From: Streptococcus mitis
GTDB taxonomy: Bacteria; Bacillota; Bacilli; Lactobacillales; Streptococcaceae
Direction of reading: 5' to 3'
NCBI RefSeq assembly: GCF_946190275.1
Contig: NZ_CAMHZQ010000005.1
Span: 1-64,000, forward strand
Length of the DNA stretch: 64,000 nucleotides
Below are positions 18,873 to 30,106 of the stretch, piece after piece. The notes beneath the pieces are model-generated. The model did no database searches, was not told the DNA's origin, and was given only the letters and a program-made list of their open reading frames with translations. Numbering within the stretch: position 1 is the stretch's first letter; each line of letters begins with the position of its first letter. The position numbers were made by a program, and so were the translations under genes.

Positions 18873-18901
18873 TTGTGAAAATCACTTTTTTATGGTAGAA
18901 T
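18873..18901 (+). promoter_or_regulatory. rny promoter
   Basis: TTGTGA (18873-18878), a 17-bp spacer and TAGAAT (18896-18901) with TGG before it (extended -10) lie about 50 bp before rny. Confidence 0.6.
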
Positions 18902-18949
18902 GTAAAAGAATGTATGTCATTCGGAATAACAATAAAATGAGGTAAAAAC

Positions 18950-20563
18950 ATGGAAATCATGTCGCTTGCGATTGCTGTTTTTGCCGTCATCATTGGTTTA
19001 GTCATTGGATATGTCAGCATCTCAGCTAAGATGAAATCATCTCAGGAAGCTGCGGAGTTGATGCTTTTAAATGCTGAACAAGAAGCAACTAATTTACGTG
19101 GACAAGCTGAGCGTGAAGCAGATTTACTTGTTAATGAAGCCAAACGTGAAAGCAAGTCTCTTAAAAAAGAAGCACTATTGGAGGCCAAAGAAGAAGCCAG
19201 AAAATACCGTGAAGAAGTGGACGCTGAATTCAAATCAGAACGTCAAGAACTCAAACAAATCGAAAGTCGTTTGACAGAGAGAGCTACTAGCCTCGACCGT
19301 AAGGACGACAATTTGACGAGTAAAGAACAAACACTTGAACAAAAAGAACAAAGTATTTCTGATAGAGCGAAAAACCTTGATGCGCGTGAAGAGCAATTAG
19401 AGGAAGTCGAAAGACAAAAAGAAGCTGAACTAGAACGTATTGGTGCTCTGTCTCAGGCAGAAGCGCGAGATATTATCTTGGCTCAGACAGAGGAAAACTT
19501 GACCAAGGAGATTGCCAGTCGTATTCGCGAAGCTGAGCAAGAGGTCAAGGAACGTTCTGACAAAATGGCCAAGGACATTCTGGTTCAAGCTATGCAACGT
19601 ATCGCTGGTGAATATGTGGCGGAGTCAACCAACTCAACAGTTCACTTACCAGATGATACTATGAAGGGACGCATTATTGGTCGTGAAGGTCGTAACATTC
19701 GTACCTTTGAAAGTTTGACAGGGGTCGATGTGATTATCGACGATACACCAGAAGTGGTGACCTTGTCAGGTTTTGATCCGATTCGTCGCGAAATTGCCCG
19801 CATGACCATGGAAATGTTGCTTAAGGATGGTCGTATTCATCCGGCTCGTATCGAAGAGTTGGTTGAGAAAAACCGTCAAGAGATTGATAATAAGATCCGT
19901 GAATACGGTGAGGCAGCAGCCTATGAGATTGGTGCGCCAAACCTTCATCCAGACTTGATGAAGATTATGGGACGTTTGCAGTTCCGTACTTCTTATGGAC
20001 AAAATGTCTTGCGTCATTCGATTGAGGTTGCTAAGTTGGCTGGTATCATGGCGAGCGAACTTGGTGAAAATGCGGCTCTTGCCCGTCGTGCTGGATTCCT
20101 TCATGATATCGGAAAAGCTATTGACCGCGAGGTTGAAGGTAGCCACGTTGAAATCGGTATGGAATTGGCCCGTAAGTACAAGGAACATCCAGTTGTGGTT
20201 AATACGATTGCTAGCCACCACGGCGATGTTGAAGCAGAAAGCGTGATTGCAGTGATTGTTGCTGCGGCAGATGCCTTGAGTGCAGCTCGTCCAGGTGCTC
20301 GTAGTGAGTCTCTTGAAAGCTACATCAAGCGTCTCCATGATTTGGAAGAAATTGCTAACGGCTTTGAAGGGGTACAAAATAGCTTTGCCCTTCAAGCAGG
20401 ACGTGAAATCCGCATCATGGTAAATCCAGGACAAATCAAGGACGACAAAGTCACAATCTTGGCTCACAAAGTTCGTGAGAAAATTGAAAACAATCTCGAT
20501 TACCCAGGAAATATCAAGGTAACCGTGATTCGCGAGCTTCGTGCAGTAGATTATGCTAAATAA
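18950..20563 (+). CDS. rny: Ribonuclease Y
   Basis: The 537-residue product has an N-terminal membrane anchor (residues 5-25). A long coiled coil (about 30-200, rich in E/K/R/Q) follows, then a KH domain with [12 protein letters not shown] and an HD domain with His385-Asp386 ([10 protein letters not shown]). It is the main membrane-bound mRNA decay endonuclease of Firmicutes. The last 17 bp are copied 991 bp downstream, past an inserted inverted gene. Confidence 0.97.
   Translation: MEIMSLAIAVFAVIIGLVIGYVSISAKMKSSQEAAELMLLNAEQEATNLRGQAEREADLLVNEAKRESKSLKKEALLEAKEEARKYREEVDAEFKSERQELKQIESRLTERATSLDRKDDNLTSKEQTLEQKEQSISDRAKNLDAREEQLEEVERQKEAELERIGALSQAEARDIILAQTEENLTKEIASRIREAEQEVKERSDKMAKDILVQAMQRIAGEYVAESTNSTVHLPDDTMKGRIIGREGRNIRTFESLTGVDVIIDDTPEVVTLSGFDPIRREIARMTMEMLLKDGRIHPARIEELVEKNRQEIDNKIREYGEAAAYEIGAPNLHPDLMKIMGRLQFRTSYGQNVLRHSIEVAKLAGIMASELGENAALARRAGFLHDIGKAIDREVEGSHVEIGMELARKYKEHPVVVNTIASHHGDVEAESVIAVIVAAADALSAARPGARSESLESYIKRLHDLEEIANGFEGVQNSFALQAGREIRIMVNPGQIKDDKVTILAHKVREKIENNLDYPGNIKVTVIRELRAVDYAK
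20547..20563 (+). repeat. 17-bp direct repeat at the end of rny
   Basis: TAGATTATGCTAAATAA occurs identically at 20547-20563 (end of rny, with its stop) and at 21538-21554 (non-coding). The two copies bracket the inverted gene at 20635-21447. Confidence 0.85.
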
Positions 20564-20564
20564 T

Positions 20565-20604
20565 AAAAAACTGAGGTCAGAAGAGAATCTGACCTCAGTT
20601 TTTT
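20565..20604 (+). terminator. Terminator between rny and the inverted gene
   Basis: AAAAAACTGAGGTCAG pairs with CTGACCTCAGTTTTTT over an 8-nt loop. It is symmetric, so it can stop transcription from both sides. Confidence 0.85.
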
Positions 20605-20634
20605 GAATAAATTATTTGAAAATAATTCGTTATA

Positions 20635-21447
20635 TTATCGAGGTGAAATCTCAATTGGGGATATATAGATTAAATCTTGAGTAGTGTTATAATTTCCGAT
20701 TTTTGCTTTTATATGTATATTCTGTCCTATCTTAATATCGTCACCATTAAATGAATTAAATATAGGGTTTGATATTATAGTAATTTGAGGAATTTTGAAA
20801 TTAGGACCTGAAGCTTCATCGGGATGATAATCTCCAGAATGTATGAGAACATCATACTTTGATTTTAATTTGGATAGATAGGCAATATTTCCATCGAATT
20901 CAATAGTTTGATTTTTATGTTTTTGAACAAAATCTGTTATTGTGTTTGAATCTTCAGTCTGCAATAGTGCTTTAAATTCCTCATTGTTTTCAGTCGTGAT
21001 GACAGCTGATTGGGCTGGACTTGTTGACGAGGATTCGGTAGAACTTGATGAGGTACTAGTTGAACTAGAGGAAATAGATGTAGAACTTTGTGATGTAGAT
21101 GATACCTCATTTGTTTTTTCGACGGATTTTTCCACAATGGAACTAGTTTCTGTAGATGTAGAAGTAGGAACAGAAGTTGACTTATCTGAGTTTCCTCCAA
21201 ATAGAACCAACAGAAGAATAATAAATATTACAGCAACACCAATTAAATATGGAATTAATTTTTTTACCTTCAATTCCAGTGGGCTTAATGGTGTAATTTC
21301 AACCTCAGCTTCTTTTTCAAAAAAACCAAATACTCCAGCATTTCCATGATCAATAATATTGATTTTAACCTCATTTTTTTTGAGATTGAGTTCATACAAG
21401 CCATTTTCAATAGCTTCATCAACGTTTTTTCCTTTATAAATTGGCAT
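20635..21447 (-). CDS. Jag_N-like / transmembrane / DUF4839-like protein
   Basis: The 270-residue product has three parts. Residues 1-51 (MPIYKGKNVDEAIENGLYEL...GVFGFF) resemble the Jag N-terminal domain. Residues 63-85 are one membrane helix. Residues 90-150 are a Ser/Thr-rich linker, and 155-270 (EFDGNIAYLSKLKSKYDVLI...) look like DUF4839. With the N-terminus inside, the last domain would be outside the cell. It is AT-rich, opposite in strand to all its neighbours, and framed by a 17-bp direct repeat of the rny 3' end. Function unknown. Confidence 0.75.
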   Translation of the reverse strand: MPIYKGKNVDEAIENGLYELNLKKNEVKINIIDHGNAGVFGFFEKEAEVEITPLSPLELKVKKLIPYLIGVAVIFIILLLVLFGGNSDKSTSVPTSTSTETSSIVEKSVEKTNEVSSTSQSSTSISSSSTSTSSSSTESSSTSPAQSAVITTENNEEFKALLQTEDSNTITDFVQKHKNQTIEFDGNIAYLSKLKSKYDVLIHSGDYHPDEASGPNFKIPQITIISNPIFNSFNGDDIKIGQNIHIKAKIGNYNTTQDLIYISPIEISPR

Positions 21448-21537
21448 AAATCTCTCCTTTTATATTAGTAGTTTCATTATCTCTTAAATGGAATAGAAAG
21501 GCAAGTCTTTTTTAAGGGGGCTACCTTGTATAAATCA

Positions 21538-21554
21538 TAGATTATGCTAAATAA
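21538..21554 (+). repeat. 17-bp direct repeat, displaced copy of the rny 3' end
   Basis: This is the exact second copy of 20547-20563. The sequence after it (AGCAGT...ACTGCT plus T-run, 21564-21590) looks like the original rny terminator, now separated from rny. Confidence 0.85.
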
Positions 21555-21563
21555 ATAAGAAAG

Positions 21564-21590
21564 AGCAGTTGAAAAATTACTGCTTTTTTG
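21564..21590 (+). terminator. Probable original rny terminator
   Basis: AGCAGT pairs with ACTGCT, followed by TTTTT. It lies just after the displaced copy of the rny stop region. Confidence 0.6.
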
Positions 21591-21668
21591 TTACACTAGA
21601 TAGAAAGACTGTAAAGGATAATCTGGCTTTTTGCCATTATTCTAGAGAAATGTTATTTCACAGACTGA

Positions 21669-22310
<642 letters not shown>

Positions 22311-22334
22311 AATTTAGAAAATAGGTACAAGCAA

Positions 22335-22649
22335 ATGATGTTAAAACCCTCTATTGATACCTTGCTCGACAAGGTTCCGTCAAAATATTCACTCGTAATC
22401 TTGGAAGCAAAACGTGCCCACGAATTGGAAGCAGGTGCGCCAGCAACTCAAGGTTTCAAGTCTGAAAAATCAACTCTTCGCGCTTTGGAAGAAATCGAAT
22501 CAGGAAACGTTACAATTCACCCAGATCCAGAAGGAAAACGTGAAGCAGTTCGTCGCCGTATCGAAGAAGAAAAACGTCGTAAAGAAGAAGAAGAAAAGAA
22601 AATTAAAGAGCAAATTGCTAAAGAAAAAGAAGATGGTGAAAAAATTTAA
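22335..22649 (+). CDS. rpoZ: DNA-directed RNA polymerase omega subunit
   Basis: The 104-residue product begins [20 protein letters not shown], with [10 protein letters not shown], the omega core helices. Its C-terminal half is a charged Glu/Lys helix. It helps RNA polymerase assembly and sits next to gmk, as usual. Confidence 0.95.
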
Positions 22650-22714
22650 GGTTGGGGGGACTCAATCTTATTTTTTCTATTGCAAGAATGTACTGACAAG
22701 GAGGAGGTGAGAAG

Positions 22715-25111
22715 ATGGCGATAGCCAAGATTATTGTAGATGTGCCCTTGATGCAGACAGACCAGCCCTATAGTTACAGGATTCCTGAGGAATTTGAGGG
22801 AATGCTGGAAGTTGGGATGCGGGTTCATGTGCCTTTTGGTAAGGGAAATCGTCTGATTCAAGGGATTGTTCTTGGTTTGGAGTTCCAATCGGATGAAGAA
22901 GAGGCTAATCAAGATTTAAAAGATATTGCAGAGGTGCTGGATTTTTCTCCTGTTCTCACGCAAGAACAACTCTGGCTGGCTGAGGAGCTCCGCAAGTCCG
23001 TCTTTTCTTATAAAATCTCTATCCTCAAGGCTATGCTGCCGGGATTTCTGAACTCCAGCTATGATAAGATTCTTTATCCTAAGGCAGGTCTGAGTCAGGC
23101 AGACAAAGAGCGCTTGTTTGGTTCAGAGGATTCGCTTGCCTTTTCTTCTCTGGATTTAGGTAAGCAAGCTGAAATGATGCGTTTGACTAGAAAAGGCCTG
23201 CTTGGTCTGGAGTATCAGGCAGTTGATCAAAAGAAGGTCAAGACCCAGTCTTGGTATGAGGTAGACCTTGCTCAATTAGAAGGTGTAGAGATTTCTGCAC
23301 GTGCCAAGAAAAAGTTAGAACTGAGAGACTATTTGCTTTCTCATCCTGAGAGTGCTCCCTTGGCTAGTTTGTTAGAGTCCTACTCGCGAGAGCAAGTCAA
23401 CTTCTTTGTGGAACAAGGTGCTGTGTCCATAGTCCAAAAGGAAGTGCAACGCTCGGCTGCTTATTTTGAAGGCATTGAGGCAAGTCGGCCTTTGGAGTTG
23501 AATCCAGAACAAAGACAGGCGCGTGATGCGGTTGTGAGTGCGATTGGAAGCCATCAACCTCCCTTCCTCCTTCAAGGGATTACAGGAAGTGGGAAGACCG
23601 AGGTTTATTTGCAGATTATCCAAGGAGCCTTGGACAAGGGTAAGACAGCCATCTTGTTAGTGCCTGAGATTTCCTTGACTCCACAAATGACGGAACGTTT
23701 TATTGCACGTTTTGGGGACAAGGTGGCCATTCTTCACTCAGGCTTATCTAATGGTGAAAAGTATGATGAATGGCGCAAGGTGGAACGCGGCGATGCCCAA
23801 GTTGTGGTTGGCGCCAGATCGGCCATCTTTGCTCCGCTGAAAAATCTAGGTGTTATGATTATCGATGAAGAGCATGAAGCGACTTATAAGCAAGACAGTA
23901 ATCCCCGCTACCATGCTAGAGATGTGGCTCTTTTACGTGCCCGGTACAATCAAGCTGCCCTGGTACTTGGTTCAGCAACCCCTAGTCTGGAAAGCCGTGC
24001 GCGGGCTGGAAAAGGTGTTTATCAACACTTACATCTGACCCAACGTGCCAATCCTTTGGCTAGGATCCCTGAGGTTCAAGTAATTGACTTTCGAGACTAT
24101 ATTGGACAAAACGAGACATCAAACTTTACGCCTCCTTTGCTAGAAGCCATCCAAGACTGTCTGGCTAAAAAAGAGCAGGTGGTTCTCATGCTCAATCGTC
24201 GTGGTTATTCTAGCTTTGTCATGTGTCGGGAGTGTGGGACCGTGGATACTTGTCCCAACTGTGACATTTCCTTGACCTTGCACATGGATACCAAGACCAT
24301 GAACTGCCATTATTGTGGCTTTTCGAAGGATATTCCTCAGGTCTGTCCTAACTGTAAGAGTCGAAGTATTCGTTACTATGGGACGGGGACACAGAAGGCT
24401 TATGATGAGCTGGCAGAACTCTTTCCGCAGGCCCGCATTTTGCGGATGGATGTGGACACGACTCGTAAGAAAGGTAGTCATCAAGCTCTGCTTGACCAGT
24501 TTGGTCGAGGGGAAGCAGATATTTTACTAGGTACTCAGATGATTGCCAAGGGATTGGATTTTCCCAATGTAACTCTAGTAGGAGTTCTCAATGCGGATAC
24601 GGCCTTAAATCTGCCTGATTTCCGTTCTTCTGAGAGAACCTTCCAACTTTTGACTCAGGTGGCAGGTCGGGCAGGTCGTGCTGAAAAAGTTGGTCAGGTC
24701 CTGATTCAGTCTTACAATCCTCAGCACTACGCTATTCGATTTGCTAAGGATCAGGACTACGAAGGATTTTATGCCTATGAAATGGGTATTAGACGACAAC
24801 TAGGTTATCCGCCTTACTATTTCACGATTGGCATTACCCTTTCTCATAAGAAAGAAGAAGAGGTTGTCAAACGTGCTTATGAGGTTATGAACATTTTGCG
24901 GTCAGGCTTGTCAGAGACCAGTCACATTCTGGGGCCAACGCCCAAACCCATCGCCCGTACCCACAACCTCTATCATTATCAGATTTTGATTAAATACCGT
25001 TTAGAAGATGAGCTGGGGCCGACCCTCAACCAGGTCTTGGCCTTGACTCAAGAAAGGGAAAATAGTGAGCTCCGTCTCAGCATTGACCATGAGCCGCAGC
25101 AATTTTTATAA
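22715..25111 (+). CDS. priA: Primosomal protein N' (replication restart helicase PriA)
   Basis: The 798-residue product has Walker A GITGSGKTE, Walker B IDEEHEATYKQ and the zinc-binding cysteines (CRECGTVDTCPNC ... CHYCG ... CPNCKS). It reloads the replisome at stalled forks. A strong GGAGGAGGTG site precedes the ATG. Confidence 0.97.
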   Translation: MAIAKIIVDVPLMQTDQPYSYRIPEEFEGMLEVGMRVHVPFGKGNRLIQGIVLGLEFQSDEEEANQDLKDIAEVLDFSPVLTQEQLWLAEELRKSVFSYKISILKAMLPGFLNSSYDKILYPKAGLSQADKERLFGSEDSLAFSSLDLGKQAEMMRLTRKGLLGLEYQAVDQKKVKTQSWYEVDLAQLEGVEISARAKKKLELRDYLLSHPESAPLASLLESYSREQVNFFVEQGAVSIVQKEVQRSAAYFEGIEASRPLELNPEQRQARDAVVSAIGSHQPPFLLQGITGSGKTEVYLQIIQGALDKGKTAILLVPEISLTPQMTERFIARFGDKVAILHSGLSNGEKYDEWRKVERGDAQVVVGARSAIFAPLKNLGVMIIDEEHEATYKQDSNPRYHARDVALLRARYNQAALVLGSATPSLESRARAGKGVYQHLHLTQRANPLARIPEVQVIDFRDYIGQNETSNFTPPLLEAIQDCLAKKEQVVLMLNRRGYSSFVMCRECGTVDTCPNCDISLTLHMDTKTMNCHYCGFSKDIPQVCPNCKSRSIRYYGTGTQKAYDELAELFPQARILRMDVDTTRKKGSHQALLDQFGRGEADILLGTQMIAKGLDFPNVTLVGVLNADTALNLPDFRSSERTFQLLTQVAGRAGRAEKVGQVLIQSYNPQHYAIRFAKDQDYEGFYAYEMGIRRQLGYPPYYFTIGITLSHKKEEEVVKRAYEVMNILRSGLSETSHILGPTPKPIARTHNLYHYQILIKYRLEDELGPTLNQVLALTQERENSELRLSIDHEPQQFL

Positions 25112-25123
25112 GAAGGAGAAGAT

Positions 25124-26059
25124 ATGACAAAACTAATCTTTATGGGAACTCCCGACTTTTCAGCAACAGTCTTAAAAGGACTTTTGACAGATGACCGTTA
25201 CGAAATTCTAGCTGTTGTGACCCAGCCAGACCGTGCTGTTGGCCGTAAAAAAGTGATCCAAGAGACACCAGTCAAGCAGGCTGCCAAAGAAGCAGGACTT
25301 CCTATCTACCAACCTGAAAAATTATCTGGAAGTCCAGAGATGGAATCTCTTATGAAACTAGGAGCGGATGGAATCGTGACTGCTGCTTTTGGGCAGTTTC
25401 TTCCAAGTAAATTCCTTGATAGCATGGACTTTGCGGTCAACGTTCATGCCTCTCTTCTTCCTAAACACCGTGGTGGTGCGCCTATCCATTATGCCTTGAT
25501 TCAAGGGGATGAGGAAGCTGGTGTGACCATTATGGAAATGGTTAAGGAAATGGATGCAGGAGATATGATTTCTCGTCGTAGTATTCCGATCACAGATGAG
25601 GACAATGTTGGCACCTTGTTTGAGAAATTAGCTCTTGTTGGTCGTGATTTGCTTTTGGACACTTTGCCTGCCTACATTGCTGGGGAAATCAAACCTGAAC
25701 CGCAGGATCCGAGTCAGGTTACCTTCTCTCCAAATATCAAGCCAGAAGAAGAAAAACTAGATTGGACTAAAAGCAATCGTCAACTCTTTAACCAAATCCG
25801 TGGGATGAACCCCTGGCCTGTTGCCCATACTTTCCTTAAGGGCGACCGCTTTAAGATTTATGAATCTTTAGCAGTAGAAGGTCAGGGAAATCCAGGAGAA
25901 ATCCTCTCTATCGGCAAGAAAGAATTGATTGTCGCAACGGCAGAAGGGGCTCTATCCCTCAAACAAGTGCAGCCAGCTGGTAAACCTAAGATGGACATTG
26001 CTTCCTTCCTCAACGGAGTTGGACGTACATTGACTGTAGGAGAACGATTTGGTGACTAA
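25124..26059 (+). CDS. fmt: Methionyl-tRNA formyltransferase
   Basis: The 311-residue product has the formyl-transfer motif [17 protein letters not shown] and a C-terminal OB-like domain ([11 protein letters not shown]). It formylates initiator Met-tRNA. It overlaps the following rsmB start. Confidence 0.97.
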   Translation: MTKLIFMGTPDFSATVLKGLLTDDRYEILAVVTQPDRAVGRKKVIQETPVKQAAKEAGLPIYQPEKLSGSPEMESLMKLGADGIVTAAFGQFLPSKFLDSMDFAVNVHASLLPKHRGGAPIHYALIQGDEEAGVTIMEMVKEMDAGDMISRRSIPITDEDNVGTLFEKLALVGRDLLLDTLPAYIAGEIKPEPQDPSQVTFSPNIKPEEEKLDWTKSNRQLFNQIRGMNPWPVAHTFLKGDRFKIYESLAVEGQGNPGEILSIGKKELIVATAEGALSLKQVQPAGKPKMDIASFLNGVGRTLTVGERFGD

Positions 26060-27365
26060 AGTAGAAACGGCTAGAAGTTTAGCCCTAGCAGTATTAGAGG
26101 ATGTTTTTATCACTCAAGCATACTCAAATATCGCCTTAAATAAGCATCTCAAGGGAAGTCAACTTTCGGCAGCAGACAAGGGCTTGGTGACCGAGTTGGT
26201 CTATGGAACGGTAGCCCGTAAACTGACTCTGGAATGGTACCTATCCCACTTTATCGAAGACAGAGACCAGTTAGACAGTTGGCTTTATGTCCTGCTTCTC
26301 ATGAGTGCTTACCAGTTCCGTTATTTGGACAAGATTCCAGACCATGCTGTGGTCAATGAAGCAGTAGAATTGGCCAAAGTCCGTAAAAAAGGCAGTGAAA
26401 AATTGGTCAACGCCGTCCTTCGCCGTATCTTGCGTGAAGGGTGGCCAGATATTGCTAGCATCAAACGAAAAAACAAGCGTGACTCCATTGCCTATTCTCT
26501 CCCGGTTTGGCTAGTTGCCAAGCTCAAAGAAGAATACGGCGAAGAGCGAGCGCAAGCTATTTTTGAAAGTCTTTTGGTGCGCAACAAGGCCAGTATTCGT
26601 GTGACTGATTTAAGCCGAAAAGAGGAAATCCAAACCTTGTTGGAGGCTAGTGATTCATCCTTGTCTCCTTCTGGTCTTGTGAAGGAACAGGGCCACTTTG
26701 CAGGCCTTGATTTGTTCGCAGAAGGGGCTATAACCATTCAAGACGAGTCTAGTCAGTTGGTTGCTCCGACGCTTGATTTACAAGGTGATGAGCAGGTTCT
26801 AGATGCCTGTGCGGCTCCGGGTGGGAAAACAGCCCATATAGCCACTTATCTCACGACAGGTCAGGTTACTGCTCTGGATTTATATGACCATAAGTTGGAC
26901 TTAATTCAAGAAAACGCCCAACGTCTAGGGGTTGCAGATCGGGTTCAAAGGAAAAAATTAGATGCCAGAAAGGTGCATGAGTTTTTTGGTCAGGATTCTT
27001 TTGATAAGATTTTGGTGGATGCTCCCTGTTCAGGAATTGGTCTTCTGCGTCGAAAACCAGACATTAAATACAATAAAGAAACGGCAGATTTCGCGTCCTT
27101 ACAGGAAATTCAGCTAGAAATATTAGGTAGTGTTTGTCAAACACTACGCAAAGGTGGTATAATAACTTATAGTACCTGTACTATTGTCTCAGAGGAGAAT
27201 TTTCAAGTCGTTGAGGCGTTTTTAGAAAGTCATCCTGAGTTCGAGCAGGTAAAACTAGAACATGAATGTAAGGATATCATGAAAGACGGCTGTATCCTCA
27301 TTACACCTGAATTGTATGGAAGTGATGGATTCTTCATCAGTCAATTTCGCAAGATATCGGATTAG
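26052..27365 (+). CDS. rsmB: 16S rRNA (cytosine967-C5)-methyltransferase RsmB (Sun)
   Basis: The product is about 437 residues. It has an N-terminal NusB-like domain, then the methyltransferase with [12 protein letters not shown] and the catalytic pair VDAPCSGIG and TYSTCT. I prefer GTG 26052 (AGGAG nine bases upstream); the in-frame TTG at 26049 is also possible. The start lies inside fmt, so the two are coupled. Confidence 0.95.
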   Translation: MTKVETARSLALAVLEDVFITQAYSNIALNKHLKGSQLSAADKGLVTELVYGTVARKLTLEWYLSHFIEDRDQLDSWLYVLLLMSAYQFRYLDKIPDHAVVNEAVELAKVRKKGSEKLVNAVLRRILREGWPDIASIKRKNKRDSIAYSLPVWLVAKLKEEYGEERAQAIFESLLVRNKASIRVTDLSRKEEIQTLLEASDSSLSPSGLVKEQGHFAGLDLFAEGAITIQDESSQLVAPTLDLQGDEQVLDACAAPGGKTAHIATYLTTGQVTALDLYDHKLDLIQENAQRLGVADRVQRKKLDARKVHEFFGQDSFDKILVDAPCSGIGLLRRKPDIKYNKETADFASLQEIQLEILGSVCQTLRKGGIITYSTCTIVSEENFQVVEAFLESHPEFEQVKLEHECKDIMKDGCILITPELYGSDGFFISQFRKISD

Positions 27366-27379
27366 GAAGGAACTGACAC

Positions 27380-28120
27380 ATGGAAATTTCATTATTAACA
27401 GATGTTGGTCAGAAACGAACAAATAATCAAGACTATGTCAACCACTATGTCAATAGAGCTGGGCGTACCATGATTATTTTAGCTGATGGGATGGGAGGTC
27501 ATCGCGCAGGGAATATCGCTAGTGAAATGGCGGTAACAGACCTAGGTATAGCTTGGGTTGACACCCAGATCGATACAGTCAATGAAGTGCGTGAATGGTT
27601 CGCCAATTACCTAGAAATTGAAAATCAAAAGATTCATCAACTTGGGCAAGATGATGCCTATAAAGGAATGGGAACAACTCTAGAAGCTGTTGCTATTATT
27701 GGCAATCAGGCTATTTATGCCCACATAGGAGATTCTCGTATCGGTTTGATTCGTGGAGAAGAATACCACCAGTTAACGAGCGACCATTCTTTGGTCAATG
27801 AATTGCTTAAGGCAGGTCAATTGACACCAGAAGAAGCAGCTAGCCATCCACAGAAAAATATTATTACTCAGTCAATCGGTCAAAAAGATGAAGTTCAACC
27901 TGATTTTGGAATGATTACCCTTGAGCCAGGAGACTATCTCTTGCTCAATAGTGACGGCTTGACCAACATGATTTCAGGCAGTGAGATTTGTGATATTGTA
28001 ACCAGTGATATTCCTTTGGCAGATAAAACAGCGACGCTTGTGCGTTTTGCTAACAATGCAGGAGGTTTAGACAACATTACGGTTGCCCTTGTTTCTATGA
28101 ACGAGGAGGATGCAGAATGA
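27380..28120 (+). CDS. phpP: PP2C-type Ser/Thr phosphatase PhpP (Stp1)
   Basis: The 246-residue product has all PP2C motifs: [31 protein letters not shown] and DNITVAL. It dephosphorylates StkP and its substrates. It overlaps stkP by four bases (ATGA). Confidence 0.96.
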   Translation: MEISLLTDVGQKRTNNQDYVNHYVNRAGRTMIILADGMGGHRAGNIASEMAVTDLGIAWVDTQIDTVNEVREWFANYLEIENQKIHQLGQDDAYKGMGTTLEAVAIIGNQAIYAHIGDSRIGLIRGEEYHQLTSDHSLVNELLKAGQLTPEEAASHPQKNIITQSIGQKDEVQPDFGMITLEPGDYLLLNSDGLTNMISGSEICDIVTSDIPLADKTATLVRFANNAGGLDNITVALVSMNEEDAE

Positions 28121-30018
28121 TCCAAATCGGCAAGATTTTTGCCGGACGCTATCGGATTGTGAAACAGATTGGCCGAGGAGGCATGGCAGATGTCTATTTG
28201 GCCAAGGATTTAATTCTAGACGGAGAAGAAGTGGCAGTGAAGGTCCTGAGGACCAACTACCAGACGGACCCGATAGCTGTAGCTCGTTTTCAGCGTGAAG
28301 CGAGAGCTATGGCAGATCTAGACCATCCTCATATCGTTCGGATAACAGATATTGGTGAGGAAGACGGTCAACAGTATCTTGCAATGGAGTATGTTGCTGG
28401 ACTAGACCTTAAACGCTATATCAAGGAACACTATCCTCTTTCTAATGAAGAAGCCGTCCGTATCATGGGACAAATTCTCTTGGCTATGCGTTTGGCCCAT
28501 ACTAGAGGAATTGTCCATAGGGACTTGAAACCTCAAAATATCCTTTTGACACCAGATGGGACTGCCAAGGTCACAGACTTTGGGATTGCTGTAGCCTTTG
28601 CAGAGACAAGTCTGACTCAGACTAACTCTATGCTGGGTTCGGTTCATTACTTGTCACCAGAGCAGGCGCGTGGTTCTAAGGCGACTGTACAGAGTGATAT
28701 CTATGCCATGGGGATTATTTTCTATGAGATGCTGACAGGCCATATTCCTTATGACGGGGATAGCGCGGTGACCATCGCCCTTCAGCATTTCCAGAAACCA
28801 CTGCCATCGGTTATAGCTGAAAATCCATCTGTGCCTCAGGCTTTGGAGAATGTTGTTATCAAGGCAACTGCCAAGAAATTGACAGATCGTTATCAGTCAG
28901 TTGCAGAGATGTATGTGGACTTGTCTAGTAGCTTGTCTTACAATCGTCGCAATGAGCCTAAACTGGTATTTAATGATACTACTAAGGCGGACACCAAGAC
29001 TCTACCAAAAGTATCCCAGAGTACCTTGACTTCGATTCCTAAGGTGCAAACACAAAGTCCGAAGCCACAGACTGCCAAGCCGAGTCAGCAGGTTTCGGAA
29101 GACAATTACGCAAGCAAGCCTGTTAAGAAACGGAAATTTAGAGTTCGTTATATGATTTTGTTGGCCAGCATTGTATTGGTGGCAGCCTCTCTGATTTGGA
29201 TATTATCCAGAACTCCTGCAACCATTGCCATTCCAAATGTGGCAGGTCAGACAGTGGCGGAAGCCAAGGAAACGCTCAAGAAAGCCAATTTTGAGATTGG
29301 CGAGGAGAAATCAGAGGCTAGTGAAAAGGTGGAAGAAGGGCGGATTATCCGTACAGATCCTGAAGCTGGAAAGACTCGAAAAGAAGGTTCGAAAATCAAT
29401 TTGGTTGTCTCATCAGGCAAGCAATCTTTCCAATTGAGTAACTATATCGGCCGTAAATCGACAGATGTTATCGCAGAACTCAAGCAGAAGAAGGTTCCTG
29501 AAAATCTCATCAAGATTGAGGAAGAAGAATCAAGTGAGAGTGAAGCAGGAACCGTTCTCAGACAGAGTCCAGCTGCCGGAACAACCTATGATTTGAGCAA
29601 GGCCTCAACAATTACCTTAACCGTTGCTAAGAAAGTAACCAGCGTTGCTATGCCAAGTTATATAGGATCTAGTCTTGAATTTACTAAAAATAATCTCGTT
29701 CAAATTGTCGGTATTAAAGAAGCCAATATTGAAGTTGTAGAAGTGTCGACAGCTCCTGATGGAACTGCTGAGGGGACTGTTGTAGAGCAAAGTCCAAAAG
29801 CAGGCGAAAAGGTTGATTTGACTAAGACTCGTGTCAAGATTTCAATCTACAAACCAAAAACACCACCGTCAACGTCATCATCAGCACCAGCTCAACGTGG
29901 AAACCAAGGTTCTACTACGACACCAAGTCAGGGGAACCAACAAGGAAATCAACGAGGGAATGCACCTGCTACTACTCAATCAAGTAGTGAAGGCAACCAC
30001 GAAAATTCTCGTGATTAA
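28117..30018 (+). CDS. stkP: Eukaryotic-type Ser/Thr kinase StkP with three PASTA repeats
   Basis: The 633-residue product has an N-terminal Hanks kinase: GRGGMADVY, Lys42, HRD 134-136 and DFG 154-156. One membrane helix lies near residues 345-365. I count three PASTA units (about 367-430, 431-503 and 504-582), then a Ser/Gln/Asn/Gly-rich tail of about 50 residues. S. pneumoniae StkP is known to have four PASTA units; the missing one appears to be one of the two near-identical middle units. It senses cell-wall precursors and coordinates septal growth with GpsB and DivIVA. Confidence 0.96.
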   Translation: MIQIGKIFAGRYRIVKQIGRGGMADVYLAKDLILDGEEVAVKVLRTNYQTDPIAVARFQREARAMADLDHPHIVRITDIGEEDGQQYLAMEYVAGLDLKRYIKEHYPLSNEEAVRIMGQILLAMRLAHTRGIVHRDLKPQNILLTPDGTAKVTDFGIAVAFAETSLTQTNSMLGSVHYLSPEQARGSKATVQSDIYAMGIIFYEMLTGHIPYDGDSAVTIALQHFQKPLPSVIAENPSVPQALENVVIKATAKKLTDRYQSVAEMYVDLSSSLSYNRRNEPKLVFNDTTKADTKTLPKVSQSTLTSIPKVQTQSPKPQTAKPSQQVSEDNYASKPVKKRKFRVRYMILLASIVLVAASLIWILSRTPATIAIPNVAGQTVAEAKETLKKANFEIGEEKSEASEKVEEGRIIRTDPEAGKTRKEGSKINLVVSSGKQSFQLSNYIGRKSTDVIAELKQKKVPENLIKIEEEESSESEAGTVLRQSPAAGTTYDLSKASTITLTVAKKVTSVAMPSYIGSSLEFTKNNLVQIVGIKEANIEVVEVSTAPDGTAEGTVVEQSPKAGEKVDLTKTRVKISIYKPKTPPSTSSSAPAQRGNQGSTTTPSQGNQQGNQRGNAPATTQSSSEGNHENSRD

Positions 30019-30021
30019 ACG

Positions 30022-30057
30022 AATCTTTGTCATGATTTCATGGCAAAGATTTTTTTT
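30022..30057 (+). terminator. phpP-stkP operon terminator
   Basis: AATCTTTG-t-CATGA pairs with TCATG-g-CAAAGATT, followed by a run of eight T. Confidence 0.8.
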
Positions 30058-30106
30058 GACTCCAGATTTGTGATAGAATAGAGGAAGTTGATAAAAGGAG
30101 GAAAGC

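Noticed and set aside
19766..20467. 233-codon open frame antisense to rny
   Set aside because: It lies wholly inside the conserved rny gene, with no ribosome site and no recognisable protein pattern.
30056..30079. TTGACT...TAGAAT promoter before the threonine exporter genes
   Set aside because: The spacer would be only 12 bp.
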